This document shows positions 1-8,844 of a stretch of 64,000 nucleotides of DNA, piece by piece; within the stretch, counting starts at the first letter, position 1, and each line of letters begins with the position of its first letter. Made by a program: the position numbers and the translations under genes. Location: assembly GCA_000010565.1 (NCBI GenBank), contig AP009389.1, forward strand, positions 186,001-250,000, read 5' to 3'. The DNA is from Pelotomaculum thermopropionicum SI. Its GTDB lineage: Bacteria; Bacillota; Desulfotomaculia; Desulfotomaculales; Pelotomaculaceae. Below the pieces are notes generated by a model, which was not told where the DNA came from, made no database searches, and worked only from the letters and a program-made list of their open reading frames with translations.

Positions 1-38
1 AATTCACGGGTTAATCTAAAAACCGGTTAAGTTAAAAA

Positions 39-132
39 TCTCCGAGCCGGTGAGCCTTAGCCGAAGAGGTATGGCTGCCTGGCCGTTAGGGTGCAGCGGG
101 AAACTGTTGCGCCTCCCACTCAGGAAAGGAGA
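39..132 (+). ncRNA. Moco-type (molybdenum cofactor) riboswitch candidate, copy 1
   Basis: The 5' TCTCC (39-43) can pair with GGAGA (128-132). Inside are CCGAGCC, CCTTAG...TATGG (resembling an 11-nt tetraloop receptor), a stem capped by a GAAA tetraloop (about 92-110), and the 3' signature GCCTCCCA-N4-GGAAAGG. The same ordered signatures recur at 4746-4863, so the two are members of one RNA family. I recognise this layout as the Moco RNA motif, which senses molybdenum or tungsten cofactor. The family name is from memory; the shared architecture is seen directly. A terminator hairpin follows at 154-197, before the next gene. Confidence 0.65.
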
Positions 133-153
133 ACATATGCTTTAAGATTATGT

Positions 154-197
154 AAAGCTTCTTCCTTTTGCTTGTGGGAGGAAGCTTTAATATTTTT
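154..197 (+). terminator. Rho-independent terminator in the leader of the Fe-S gene
   Basis: The arms AAAGCTTCTTCC (154-165) and GGAGGAAGCTTT (177-188) form a long stem with one wobble pair, followed by a T-rich tail at 191-197. It lies between the riboswitch candidate and the GTG start at 215, the layout of a transcription-attenuating expression platform. Confidence 0.75.
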
Positions 198-214
198 GCG
201 AGGGGAATTGCCCG

Positions 215-1141
215 GTGGCTGCTTGTATATTTTTCTTCCTTATGATCGTTTCGGCCGGTTTTTTTCTTTGCGAGGTTTTCAAACGCTGCCGTTATGTAAA
301 ATTGGGCAGAGCGGAAAACCGTTTTGACCGTCCTTTCGAGAGATGGAGATACTTTTTTACTCATGCATTGGGCCAGAGGAAGGTATTCGATTACCCCGTT
401 TTTGGAGTATTTCACCTGTTTATAATGTGGGGCTTTCTGGTTTTGCTCGCTGGTATGCCCAACATGATTGCGGAAGGCCTTTATCGCGCCCGCATTCCCC
501 ATGTGGGGGACAACCCTGCCTACCTCCTGCTGAAAGATCTGTTCATAGCTTTCGTAATAACCGGCATTGCCGGCAGTCTGGTGCGGCGGACCGTCAGAAA
601 GCCGGATTGGCTGAAAAACACCCCGGCGGCTTTTGTTATCCTCCTGTTAATCCTGGTCGTTGTAACGACTGAGGTTCTTTTTCACGGCTCCCAATTCGCC
701 CTGGGAGAAGGTGCGGATTTTGCCGGAGCCGCCCCATTAGCTTACGCCAGTTCCAGGTTGTTTGCCGGCATGAGTGAGGGTGCTCTTCTCACAGCCAGGG
801 CCCTTTTCTGGTGGATTCATTTCCTGGCCGTATTTTCATTATTTTTCATCATCCCCCGTTCCAAGCACCTGCATATGGTGTTTGCCCCCTTCAACATTTA
901 CTGGCGTTCGCTGGAGCCGAAAGGCTCTTTGAAAAAAATCCGGCTTGAAGGTGAAAACGCGAAAATTTATGGCGCCGGTAAGCTGGAGGATTTTACCTGG
1001 AAGCAGCTTTTTGAAGCCTACGCCTGTGTGAAATGCGGCCGCTGTGACGGAGCCTGCCCCGCCCACCAGAGCGGCGAACCGGTAAAACCAAAAAGGTTCA
1101 ACGGCCGCCTGCGCAAGCATAACAGTAGACAATTCGAATAA
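215..1141 (+). pseudogene. DUF224-type membrane Fe-S oxidoreductase, 3'-truncated
   Basis: The GTG start at 215 is preceded by GAGGGG. The reading frame has about five hydrophobic segments (near residues 4-21, 58-80, 105-122, 138-156 and 192-214), like the NarI-type cytochrome part of DUF224/HdrD-related membrane oxidoreductases. It then has a first 4Fe-4S motif, CVKCGRCDGACP (about residues 270-281). Family members continue with a second 4Fe-4S motif and two CCG domains; here homology stops near residue 300 (around base 1118) and the frame ends at 1141 in unrelated sequence. Such proteins pass electrons between ETF or similar donors and menaquinone in syntrophic fatty-acid oxidisers. The truncated product is probably non-functional. 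The specific role is inference. Confidence 0.7.
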
Positions 1142-3458
1142 AAACCTGGCAATAACAGCCAGCACGCCGGACAGTGTTACAGTAATCGTTCCAAACGGTA
1201 TTAACGATGCAAGTATCAGCGTTATAAATTTACTTGGTGCTGATGGTTCAGGTAATGTGACTTCCAGAGCCCTGCCCGCCCTGAACGTCACCGCCGGTGC
1301 TACCATAAACAGCGCCCCGGTGCAGATAACCGTCACCGTTCCGGCAGGCACCACGGTCAGCGCTCCGGCCGGCTGGGACGGTACCATCAACATGCCCACG
1401 GTGCAGACGGCCACCCAGGAGCTGGCCGGTGCCGTGGCTTCGTCAGGCACCGTCAGCGCGGTCATTGAAATAGGCTACGGAGACGTGCCGCTGACCTTCA
1501 GCCAGCCGGTGCGCATTCTAATTCCCGGCCAGGCCGGCAAAGGTGTGGGCTATTACCGGGACGGCATCTTCACCAAAATCAACCCGATCAGCGGCGACAG
1601 CGCGGCCGCCCTGGGCGCAAACAGCGACGGCTACGTGAGCGTCGGCAGCGACCTGGTGGTCTGGACCAAGCACTTCACCCAATTCGTCACTTACACTCCA
1701 ACTGGAAGCGGTGGCACTGGTGGCGGCGGTGGTTCATCCGGCGGCGACATCCAGGCACCCACCTGGCCGAACAAAACTTTTAAAACAGCCACGAAGGCAG
1801 GGCAGACGGTAATCCTCGAATGGTATTCAGCCACGGATAACGTGGGTGTCACCAAATACAGGATTTACCACGGCACCGAACAAATCGGTGAAGTGGATGG
1901 AAACACCACCAAATTCACGTACACCGCGCCAAGTGGTTCGGGCACAGGTTCATTGCCCTATTCCGTCCAGGCCGGGGACGCGGCGGGGAACTGGAGCACC
2001 GACGGCCCCAGTGTAACACTTGGTGGAAGTAACCTGCCGCTCATTGTCGAGTACGGCGTGTATAGATATGATCCCGGCAGCAACACAACCCCGCCCACCC
2101 CGGTTGGGTCAGTGCTGACCTCCGGCAAGCTGACCGGGGTGCCTACAACTTTCAGCAGCAATACTGCCATCGGGATCAGGTTTGCCACCAACGTTGCCAC
2201 CAGCACTTACTTTAGCAGCAACCAGGCTGCATTCCGGCTGCTGGACGCATCGGGCAACAGCGTCAGCATCAGAGTGGACCGGTCGGGCGACGGCACCCCC
2301 AGTGACGTTAATAGAAACTACCTCTTCGTGATTCCACAGGTTGCTTTGAAGTCAGGGAGCTCGTACAAAATCATTATCGGACCGGACCTGACCAGCAACA
2401 ACGGAATGTCGGCAGGCGTGCAGCAAGAAATAGAATTCACCACAGCCGGCAGTGCTGAAAGCCCTGGCGTCAGCGGGCCCGTCACCACCAGCGGCCCCAC
2501 CATTACCACCGGCTCCGCTTCAGTTGACCCGTCCACCGGGGCGACGGTGGGCCTGGGCGACAATGCCAGGATAGTCATACCGGCAAACGCGCTGAAAGGA
2601 ACATCTTCAGTTACAGTTACTGTCAAAGAGGTGACCTCGCCCCCGGCGGTTCCTTCCGGCTACAAGATCGCCGGCAAAGTCTACGAGTTTACCGTCGGTG
2701 ACCAGGCTGGCTATACCTTTAACACCAAGGTCGGCATCACCCTTAGCTTCGACCCGTCAGCATTAAGTTCCGGCGAGACCCCGGCCATATTCTATTACGA
2801 CGAAGCCAAAGGCCAGTGGGTCAACCTCGGCGGCACCGTATCCGGCAACACCATCACCGTAGAAGTAGACCACCTCACCAAGTTCGCCGTGTTCGTCGTA
2901 AAGAAAACGGCTGCGCCGGTGGTCCAGCCGGGCACTTTAACCGACATTGTTGGCCACTGGGCGGAGGCCGATATCAAGAAACTGGTGGGGCTAGGAGCAG
3001 TCAGCGGCTATCCCGACGGCACCTTCAAGCCCGACAGCACCATCACCAGGGCCGAGTTCGCCACCGTGCTGGTGAAGGCGTTCAAGCTCGACCTTAGGAC
3101 CGCCAGGCTGTTTAAAGACACCGCCGGGCACTGGGCCAGAGACTACATTTCCACGGCGGCCGTTTTCGGCATCGTCAACGGTTACGATGCCGACACCTTT
3201 GGGCCGGATGACCTGATCTCCCGCGAGCAGATGGCCGCGATGATCGTCAGGGCCGTCAAGCTGGAGCTGATAAATGAGGAAACCAAGTTCGCAGACCGGG
3301 CTGACATCTCGGAATGGGCCAGGAGCGCCGTGGCTACTGCCGTAAAGAACGGTATCATAAAGGGGTATACCGACAACACCTTCCGGCCCCAGGGCAATGC
3401 CACCCGGGCCGAGGCCGTGACGGTCATCGTCAACACCCTCCGGCTGCAAATCCACTGA
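1119..3458 (+). pseudogene. SLH-domain cell-surface protein, 5'-truncated
   Basis: This is the C-terminal part of an S-layer/cell-wall-anchored protein. The frame is open from 1086 with no start of its own; an internal GTG lies at 1257. Visible in order are a beta-rich region with repeated threonine/valine strands, a Gly/Ser linker (about 1705-1745), a fibronectin type III domain beginning QAPTWP (about 1750-2030), a further beta region, a ZU5/DUF-like segment with IVIPANALKG (about 2575), and three SLH repeats at the end: HWAEADI...GYPDGTFKPD, HWARDYI...GYDADTFGPD, and WARSAVA...GYTDNTFRPQ. The SLH repeats bind pyruvylated cell-wall polymer. The 5' end, including the signal peptide, was lost at a junction near 1118 with the Fe-S gene. 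Confidence 0.8.
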
Positions 3459-3504
3459 GTACAGGCGTTGACGGCTGAAACCGGATTGAATTAAACTGAC
3501 GCAC

Positions 3505-3535
3505 AGAGGGGATCCTTACGGGTTCCCTCTCTTTA
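3505..3535 (+). terminator. Terminator after the SLH protein
   Basis: AGAGGG (3505-3510) pairs with CCCTCT (3525-3530), followed by CTTTAAAATT. It lies about 50 bp after the SLH stop codon. Confidence 0.65.
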
Positions 3536-3635
3536 AAATTATTTCAAACGCTATTACTAAACGTGAGGCATTATGAGGCATTAATGCGGAGCGGAGAAAT
3601 GTATGATATAATTATAACCACAAGGAGTGGTGTCT

Positions 3636-4514
3636 TTGGCCGAATACGATCTGATAATCAAAGTCCTGGTTGAACGTTACATGGACAAGATCGCCTCTTT
3701 CGTCCGGGGTGTACCAGTTGCTGTGGAGCAAATTGAGGACAAAGACAAAGAAGCCGTGGCAGTGCAGCGTACTTCCGATGCGCTTGTTAAAGTACGTGAA
3801 GACGGTTACGAATACCTGATGCTGGTTGAATTTCAGGCCAGGCCGGATCGAAAAATGGCGAGAAGGTTGCTGGAATATACGGCCATGCACCACTGCCGGC
3901 ATGAAAAACCGGTTTACCCTGTAATAATCAACCTGACCGGCGGTAGCCTTCAGGATGGGTGGTACACATTTGAATGCCTTGACCTGACAGTGGTTAATTT
4001 CAACTACCGGCAGATAAACTTACAGGATATTGCCGGCCGGGAACTGCTCTACCGGGGACCGGTAGGTCTGCTGCCCCTTGCGCCGCTGATGAGTCATGAT
4101 GAACCGCCCGAGAAGGTGCTGGATAAATGCGCGAGGCGGTTGCAAAGCGAAGTTGAAGCGGAAGACGATAGGGCATTACTATACTTGGCGCTGGCAGCCC
4201 TTGCGTCTTTGAAATATCCAAAAGATTTAATACTAAGGGTACTGGAGGTGAGCAGGTTGGAAAATATCCCGCTGTTTGACGGTATCCGGGAAGAATGGGA
4301 AGCCAAAGGCAGGATTGAGGGAAAGAATGAAGGTAAGATTGAGGGAATGGTGGAAATGCTTTTTGACTTGGTCGAAGCCAGATTTGGGGAGGTCCCTGAC
4401 GAGTTGCGCAACCGTCTGGTAGTGTTAAAAGGACATGAAGAAATAAAGCGGGCCATGAGAAAAGCCATAAGCGCAGAAACAATAGAGGAATATATGGCAA
4501 GGCTTGAACATTAA
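3636..4514 (+). CDS. Rpn-type PD-(D/E)XK nuclease / putative transposase family protein
   Basis: This protein has about 292 residues. The start is taken as TTG 3636, because the AAGGAG ribosome site (3622-3627) overlaps the upstream GTG codons and sits 8 bases from this TTG. The N-terminal half carries the PD-(D/E)XK core of the Rpn/transposase_31 family: TSDALVKV, then LVEFQARPD, with the catalytic Asp and Glu-x-Gln. The C-terminal part has a charged EGK/EGM repeat segment (about residues 226-243) seen in many of these proteins. Rpn proteins are DNA nucleases that stimulate RecA-independent recombination. It lies alone, within a rearranged region between two SLH-gene fragments, which fits a recombination-promoting role, though that link is only inference. 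Confidence 0.75.
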   Translation: MAEYDLIIKVLVERYMDKIASFVRGVPVAVEQIEDKDKEAVAVQRTSDALVKVREDGYEYLMLVEFQARPDRKMARRLLEYTAMHHCRHEKPVYPVIINLTGGSLQDGWYTFECLDLTVVNFNYRQINLQDIAGRELLYRGPVGLLPLAPLMSHDEPPEKVLDKCARRLQSEVEAEDDRALLYLALAALASLKYPKDLILRVLEVSRLENIPLFDGIREEWEAKGRIEGKNEGKIEGMVEMLFDLVEARFGEVPDELRNRLVVLKGHEEIKRAMRKAISAETIEEYMARLEH

Positions 4515-4745
4515 AAACTAAAGAATTTTTCATTTTGAAATTTGAAGGCGTTTAAATGGACGACAGTTCCATCAGGATAATTTTTTATACAAGCAGAAAA
4601 TAGCTACTTGATGTAGAATAAACAACTGATAATGTAGAATAATTATAGATGTTGAATAACAATAGATTGAATAATTGACCAATTTCACATCCTCCGCCTA
4701 CGGCCAGGTCCGGTTACGGCGGCTCATTTTACAACCTAATACAAT

Positions 4746-4863
4746 CACCCGAGTCTACCCGCCTGTGGCTACTTGGTACATTATCCTTGGTATTAAGGGC
4801 TATGGCGGTTGACCGACAGGGTATACCTTGAAAAGGGTATGCCTCCCAGTGCGGAAAGGGTTT
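4746..4863 (+). ncRNA. Moco-type riboswitch candidate, copy 2
   Basis: It shares the ordered signatures of the element at 39-132: CCGAG, TTAAG...TATGGC, GACCG-N2-AGGGT, a stem capped by GAAA (4813-4841), and GCCTCCCA-N4-GGAAAGG. ACCC (4747-4750) can pair with GGGT (4858-4861) to close the element. A strong terminator follows. The nearest downstream functional gene is a MOT1-type transporter at 5783, separated by SLH-gene fragments; molybdate transporter genes are typical Moco-motif targets. Confidence 0.65.
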
Positions 4864-4876
4864 AGTGCTTTAAATG

Positions 4877-4907
4877 GCCGGGTGCGTTTTCCGCACCCGG
4901 CTTTTTT
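4877..4907 (+). terminator. Terminator of the Moco-type leader, copy 2
   Basis: GCCGGGTGCG (4877-4886) pairs perfectly with CGCACCCGGC (4892-4901) and is followed by six T residues. It lies 14 bases after the GGAAAGG end of the RNA element, as in a riboswitch expression platform. No complete gene starts directly after it; sequence 4910-5100 shows only a stub (ATGGAAGATTTGTAA at about 4965) and a small hairpin at about 5050-5070. Confidence 0.85.
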
Positions 4908-5109
4908 ATTTTGTCAGGCGGTTGATTTGAGAGTTCGATCAAGGGGGTGACAAAGGAAAGGTCAATGGAAGATTTGTAAAAGCCGGCCGGATAATTAATC
5001 TAACGGCAATATCATCAAAAAGGAAGTGATATCGTTATACTGACAACTGCGGCTGCTTGAGAGGCAGCTTTGTGACATTTAAAGGGACTTTTTCATTGCG
5101 TTGAGAGAC

Positions 5110-5626
5110 GAGACTGAAATTTTTCACATTATTTTGCCCAGACCGCGCTGTGAAACATCTTACGTGGTTACGAGTCTTCAACCATTCACACCATATTACT
5201 TCCGGGTAACAGCAGTAAACGGAAGTGTAGAGGGCGGTTTCTCTCCAGATGTGCTGGCCACGACCCCGGCAGATACCGCCGCGCCTGCCTGGCCGGACAA
5301 CAGCGCCTTAACAGCTCTCCCCTCCGGCGGTGAAGTGGTCCTGAGTTGGCCGGCCGCAAGTGACAACGTCAGTGTCACCGGTTATCAGGTCTACCTGGAT
5401 ACAACTCAGCTGACCACCGTCAGCGGCACCACTTACACCGTCACTGGGCTTAGCACTGGCAGCTACAACTTCAGTGTCATAGCGGTAGATGCCGCCGGCA
5501 ATACCAGCCCGCCCTTAACCGCCAGCGTTACCATTGACACGGTCCCGCCCACCACCGGCTCCGCTTCGGTCGACCCGGCTGTCGGGGCGACGGTGGGCCT
5601 GGGCGACAATGCCAGGATAGTCATAC
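5110..5626 (+). pseudogene. Internal fragment of a second FN3/SLH surface protein
   Basis: The fragment translates to the end of one fibronectin type III domain (YVVTSLQPFTPYYFRVTAVN) and one full FN3 domain (AAPAWPDNSALTALPSGGEV through SVIAVDAAGNTSPP). It ends in a segment almost identical to the SLH protein at 1119-3458: GSASVDP..GATVGLGDNARIVIP matches bases 2505-2582. No start codon with ribosome site, signal peptide or C-terminal anchor is present. At about 5627 homology jumps to an inverted SLH fragment. Confidence 0.75.
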
Positions 5627-5770
5627 CACCGCTTTCAGTTTCGCGGCCTTGACGATCATCACGGCCATCTGCTCGCGGGTGATCGGGTCGTCCGGCCCAA
5701 AGGTGTCGGCGTCGTAACCGTTGACGATGCCGAAAACGGCCGCCGTGGAAATGTAGTCTCTGGCCCAGAG
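5627..5770 (-). pseudogene. Inverted SLH-repeat fragment
   Basis: The reverse complement encodes WARDYISTAAVFGIVNGYDA followed by DTFGPDDPITREQMAVMIVK, the second SLH repeat of the protein at 1119-3458 (bases about 3132-3270), at roughly 90 percent nucleotide identity by eye. It is joined head-on to the fragment at 5110-5626 and abuts the disrupted 5' end of the transporter gene. Confidence 0.8.
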
Positions 5771-5782
5771 GAGTGAGTTTAA

Positions 5783-6946
5783 ATATTACAACCTGAAGGA
5801 ACTGAAAGTACTGCAGTTAGAACCTCGCGTAATCGCTTTGATCGCTATGAGTGGGCCGGTGCTTTTGGTGATCTGGGAACACTTATGCCTTTTGCAATGG
5901 GCTATATTATGATAATGAAGATTGAACCACTGGGTTTGCTGGTTACATTAGGCATACTGTTAATTTGTTCAGGTTTGTATTATCGAACACCTATTCCGAT
6001 TCAGCCTATGAAAGCGATCGGCAGCGCTGCAATTACCCAGGCGGCTGTCATTACTCCCGGTATGGTCTGGGGAGCCGGTCTTTTTACCGGTATATTCTGG
6101 TTGACAATGGGACTGACGGGTGCTCTTGATATTATCTCCAGAATAGTTACCAAACCGGTTGTCAGGGGTATTGTCTTGGGTCTGGGCTTTTCTTTTATCA
6201 TGGAAGGCATCAAAATGATGAAGTCCGATTTTATCGCGGCTATTATCGCTCTGGCAATTACTTTCATGCTGCTTAACAGCAAGCGTGTCCCCGCCATGTT
6301 TGTCTTAATTATCTTTGGATTTATTGCTGCTCTGGTAAGGAATCCAGATCTTTTCAAGGAATTGTCTGGTATCCGTTTCGATTTCCAACTGCCTCACTTT
6401 GTATTAGGACAAATCACATGGTCTGACTTCGTAAAGGGGACGCTCATTTTGGGCATTCCCCAGGTGCCGTTAACCCTCGGCAACGCCGTTATAGCTATAA
6501 CAGCAGAGAATAACATGTTGTTTCCCGAACGGCCTGTCACCGAAAGGAAAATTGCTGTTTCCCAGGGGGTAATAAACCTCATTTCCCCATTATTTGGTGG
6601 TATCCCCATGTGCCACGGCGCCGGGGGTATGGCCGGCCACGTTCGCTTCGGCGCCCGGACCGGCGGCGCCTTGATCATCCTGGGAGTTGTTTTATTGGTA
6701 ACCGGCCTTTGTTTTAGCAGCTCAATACTGCTGATATTTAAAATTTTCCCTTTAAGTATATTAGGGGTAATTTTATTTTTCGCGGGCTTGGAGCTGGCTG
6801 CTTCAGCCCATGACGCAGGTAGGGAGAAGAGTGATTCTTATATCTTGCTGGTAACAGCCGGATTTGCAATTTGGAATATGGGCGCCGGTTTCATAGCAGG
6901 AATAATAATGCAAGAACTGTTAAAGAGAAAGGTGTTTAAAATATAG
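5783..6946 (+). CDS. MOT1-type molybdate/sulfate transporter, start codon lost
   Basis: This is a multi-pass membrane protein. The frame is open from 5783 and contains the family's N-terminal signature EWAGAFGDLGTLMPF (about 5849-5893) and a second one, PLTLGNAVIAI (about 6466). It also has PQVP and CHGAGGMAGH motifs, as in the putative sulfate/molybdate (MOT1/SulP-like) family. No ATG, GTG or TTG exists in frame between the stop at 5780 and ATG 5885, and starting at ATG 5885 would delete the conserved first signature. GAGGAG (5769-5774) sits in front of an ATA codon at 5783. The natural start was probably removed by the SLH-fragment junction at about 5771. Molybdate versus sulfate as substrate is undecided; the Moco-type leader upstream favours molybdate. 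Confidence 0.75.
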   Translation: MLQPEGTESTAVRTSRNRFDRYEWAGAFGDLGTLMPFAMGYIMIMKIEPLGLLVTLGILLICSGLYYRTPIPIQPMKAIGSAAITQAAVITPGMVWGAGLFTGIFWLTMGLTGALDIISRIVTKPVVRGIVLGLGFSFIMEGIKMMKSDFIAAIIALAITFMLLNSKRVPAMFVLIIFGFIAALVRNPDLFKELSGIRFDFQLPHFVLGQITWSDFVKGTLILGIPQVPLTLGNAVIAITAENNMLFPERPVTERKIAVSQGVINLISPLFGGIPMCHGAGGMAGHVRFGARTGGALIILGVVLLVTGLCFSSSILLIFKIFPLSILGVILFFAGLELAASAHDAGREKSDSYILLVTAGFAIWNMGAGFIAGIIMQELLKRKVFKI

Positions 6947-7005
6947 GTTTGATCAGGTAATCTGATTGGTCTATTCCGCAAATTCACGCCACTTCAGACC
7001 CGAGC

Positions 7006-7049
7006 AATGAGGCTATACGGTTTAAAATCGTGCAGCCTCATTATTTATT
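7006..7049 (+). terminator. Terminator after the MOT1-type transporter
   Basis: AATGAGGCT (7006-7014) pairs with AGCCTCATT (7034-7042), followed by an AT-rich ATTTATT tail, 60 bp after the transporter stop. Confidence 0.6.
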
Positions 7050-7160
7050 CAAGATATTTCTCTCAGGGCAAATTCTATCCTTTTTCTGGCAAGCTTATTT
7101 TCCGTCACGGCAGGAAAAGTCTTGCCGGCGTTGAATTACGAAAATGGTCAAAGGAAGGGG

Positions 7161-7280
7161 AAAGGAGGCATACCTTCTTCACAGGTGCGTCAACAGAAGA
7201 AAGGGTACACCTCTTTTAGAGGTATGTCAGCAGTGGAAAGGGGGCGTACCTCTTTCGAAGGTATGTTCCCAATTGGAAGA
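7161..7280 (+). repeat. Three tandem imperfect palindromic units before tilS
   Basis: Three units of about 38 bp begin near 7161, 7199 and 7236, each with the pattern GGAAAGG..GTACCTCTTT..AAGGTATGT. The core of each unit is an imperfect palindrome. They lie in the leader of tilS; the last is followed by the GAGGAG ribosome site. They resemble REP-type elements; no function is visible. Confidence 0.6.
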
Positions 7281-7294
7281 AGAGGAGAAGTTAG

Positions 7295-8716
7295 ATGAGC
7301 CTGCTCCACAAGGTTCGGGAGAACATCTGCCGCCACCGGATGGTGGAGCGTGGGTGCAAAGTGCTGGTGGCCGTTTCCGGGGGGCCCGATTCGGTGGCCT
7401 TGCTGCACGCCCTGTACCTTCTTAAAGAGGAACTGGAAATATCATTGCACGTGGCCCATTTAAACCATATGTTTCGCGGGGCCGAGTCTGAGGCGGAAGC
7501 CCTTTTTGTGGCGGATATGGCCAGGCGCTACGGGCTGCCGGCAACGGTGGAGGCCCGCGACGTTCCTGCTTACCAGAAGCAGAGCGGCCTGTCCGCTCAG
7601 GCGGCGGCCCGGGAAGTGCGCTTCCGTTTTTTTTCTGAGGCGGCCGGAAAGGCGGGCGCTTCCAGGGTTGCGCTGGCGCATCACGCGGATGACCAGGCTG
7701 AAACCATATTAATAAACTTTTTAAGAGGTGCGGGCATAACGGGCCTGAAGGGCATTTCCCCGGTGCGGGAAGGGTTTTACATAAGACCCCTGCTGACGGT
7801 GAGGCGGGCGGAAATTGAACGCTATTGCAAAGAGATGAAGCTTCCCTACTGCCGTGATTCATCCAATTTAAAGGCCGTATATACCAGGAACCGGGTCAGG
7901 CTGGAACTGATTCCGCTTTTAGAGAAAGAATACAACCCTGCCCTCGTGCCCACCCTGCTCAGGCTGGGTGAGATCTGCCGGGAAGAGGACGCATACCTTG
8001 CGGAACAGGCGGTGAAGGCCTTTCAGGCGGTGCTCCGGGAAAAAGTTTCCGGCCGCGTCGTTCTGCGCCTGGACGCCTTTAAGCAGATGCCGCCGGCCAT
8101 CAGGCGGAGGGTGGTGCAGCAGGCATGGCGTTCCCTCACCGGGGCGGAGGAAAACCTCGCCTTTCAGCACGTCGAAGCGGTGCTCGATTTAATTCAGAAA
8201 GGCGGGACCGGTTCGAGCGTGGTGCTGCCCGGCAGCGTTTCCGCCATCCGTTCCTACGGGACTGTTGAGCTGGTTGAGAAGATGACGGGGCGGGCGGTGC
8301 CTTATTATGTTTATCCTCTAAAAGTTCCCGGAGCTACCTTTATTCCCGAACTGGGCTGCACCATTTACGCGGAGCTGTACCCGCGCGTTAAAGCCGGCGA
8401 TCCCGCTTCGCTGCCCGCCACTGAAGCATTGCTTGACTTTGACAAGCTGCCCGCGCAAATTTTCGTGCGCCGGCGCCGGGCGGGGGATGTTTTTTGCCCT
8501 TTTGGCCTGACCTCGGAGATGAAGCTGAAGGATTTTTTTATCAAGCAAAAGGTGCCGCGGGAAGAAAGGGACCGCATCCCGCTGGTCGGAACGCCGGACG
8601 AAATAGTCTGGGTGGGCGGGGTGCGAACGGGAGAAAAATGGAAGGTTGATCAAAACACCGCCCGGGTGCTGCACCTGAGGCTTGTATGTAATCTGGAGGG
8701 GGAAGCCGGGTTTTAG
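7295..8716 (+). CDS. tilS: tRNA(Ile)-lysidine synthase
   Basis: This 473-residue protein modifies C34 of the tRNA-Ile CAU anticodon to lysidine with ATP, changing it to read AUA. The PP-loop ATPase motif VSGGPDSVALLHAL is at about residues 28-41, and HHADDQAETILINFLRGAG follows in the N-terminal domain. The C-terminal half has the TilS substrate-binding domains, ending with RRRAGDVFCPFG...KLKDFFIKQKVP typical of the TilS_C domain. The start is ATG 7295 behind GAGGAG. Gene order tilS-ftsH is common in Bacillota, where hpt often lies between them; here hpt is absent. Confidence 0.95.
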   Translation: MSLLHKVRENICRHRMVERGCKVLVAVSGGPDSVALLHALYLLKEELEISLHVAHLNHMFRGAESEAEALFVADMARRYGLPATVEARDVPAYQKQSGLSAQAAAREVRFRFFSEAAGKAGASRVALAHHADDQAETILINFLRGAGITGLKGISPVREGFYIRPLLTVRRAEIERYCKEMKLPYCRDSSNLKAVYTRNRVRLELIPLLEKEYNPALVPTLLRLGEICREEDAYLAEQAVKAFQAVLREKVSGRVVLRLDAFKQMPPAIRRRVVQQAWRSLTGAEENLAFQHVEAVLDLIQKGGTGSSVVLPGSVSAIRSYGTVELVEKMTGRAVPYYVYPLKVPGATFIPELGCTIYAELYPRVKAGDPASLPATEALLDFDKLPAQIFVRRRRAGDVFCPFGLTSEMKLKDFFIKQKVPREERDRIPLVGTPDEIVWVGGVRTGEKWKVDQNTARVLHLRLVCNLEGEAGF

Positions 8717-8768
8717 AAAACTGTTTAACGAATGCCGGATAACGCTTAACACTTTGGCCTTGCCTTGA

Positions 8769-8797
8769 TTGAAACGGTTATTTAAATGTGGTACAAT
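8769..8797 (+). promoter_or_regulatory. Sigma-A-type promoter of ftsH
   Basis: TTGAAA (8769-8774), a 17-bp spacer and TACAAT (8792-8797) lie about 48 bp upstream of the chosen ftsH start at 8845. Confidence 0.7.
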
Positions 8798-8844
8798 ACT
8801 CATTATGGGTCGTATTAACCGACTTTTTGAGAGGAGTGGCATTT

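Noticed and set aside
7161-7280. Triple repeat as a CRISPR array
   Set aside because: Units are adjacent and imperfect with no unique spacers, and no cas genes are present.
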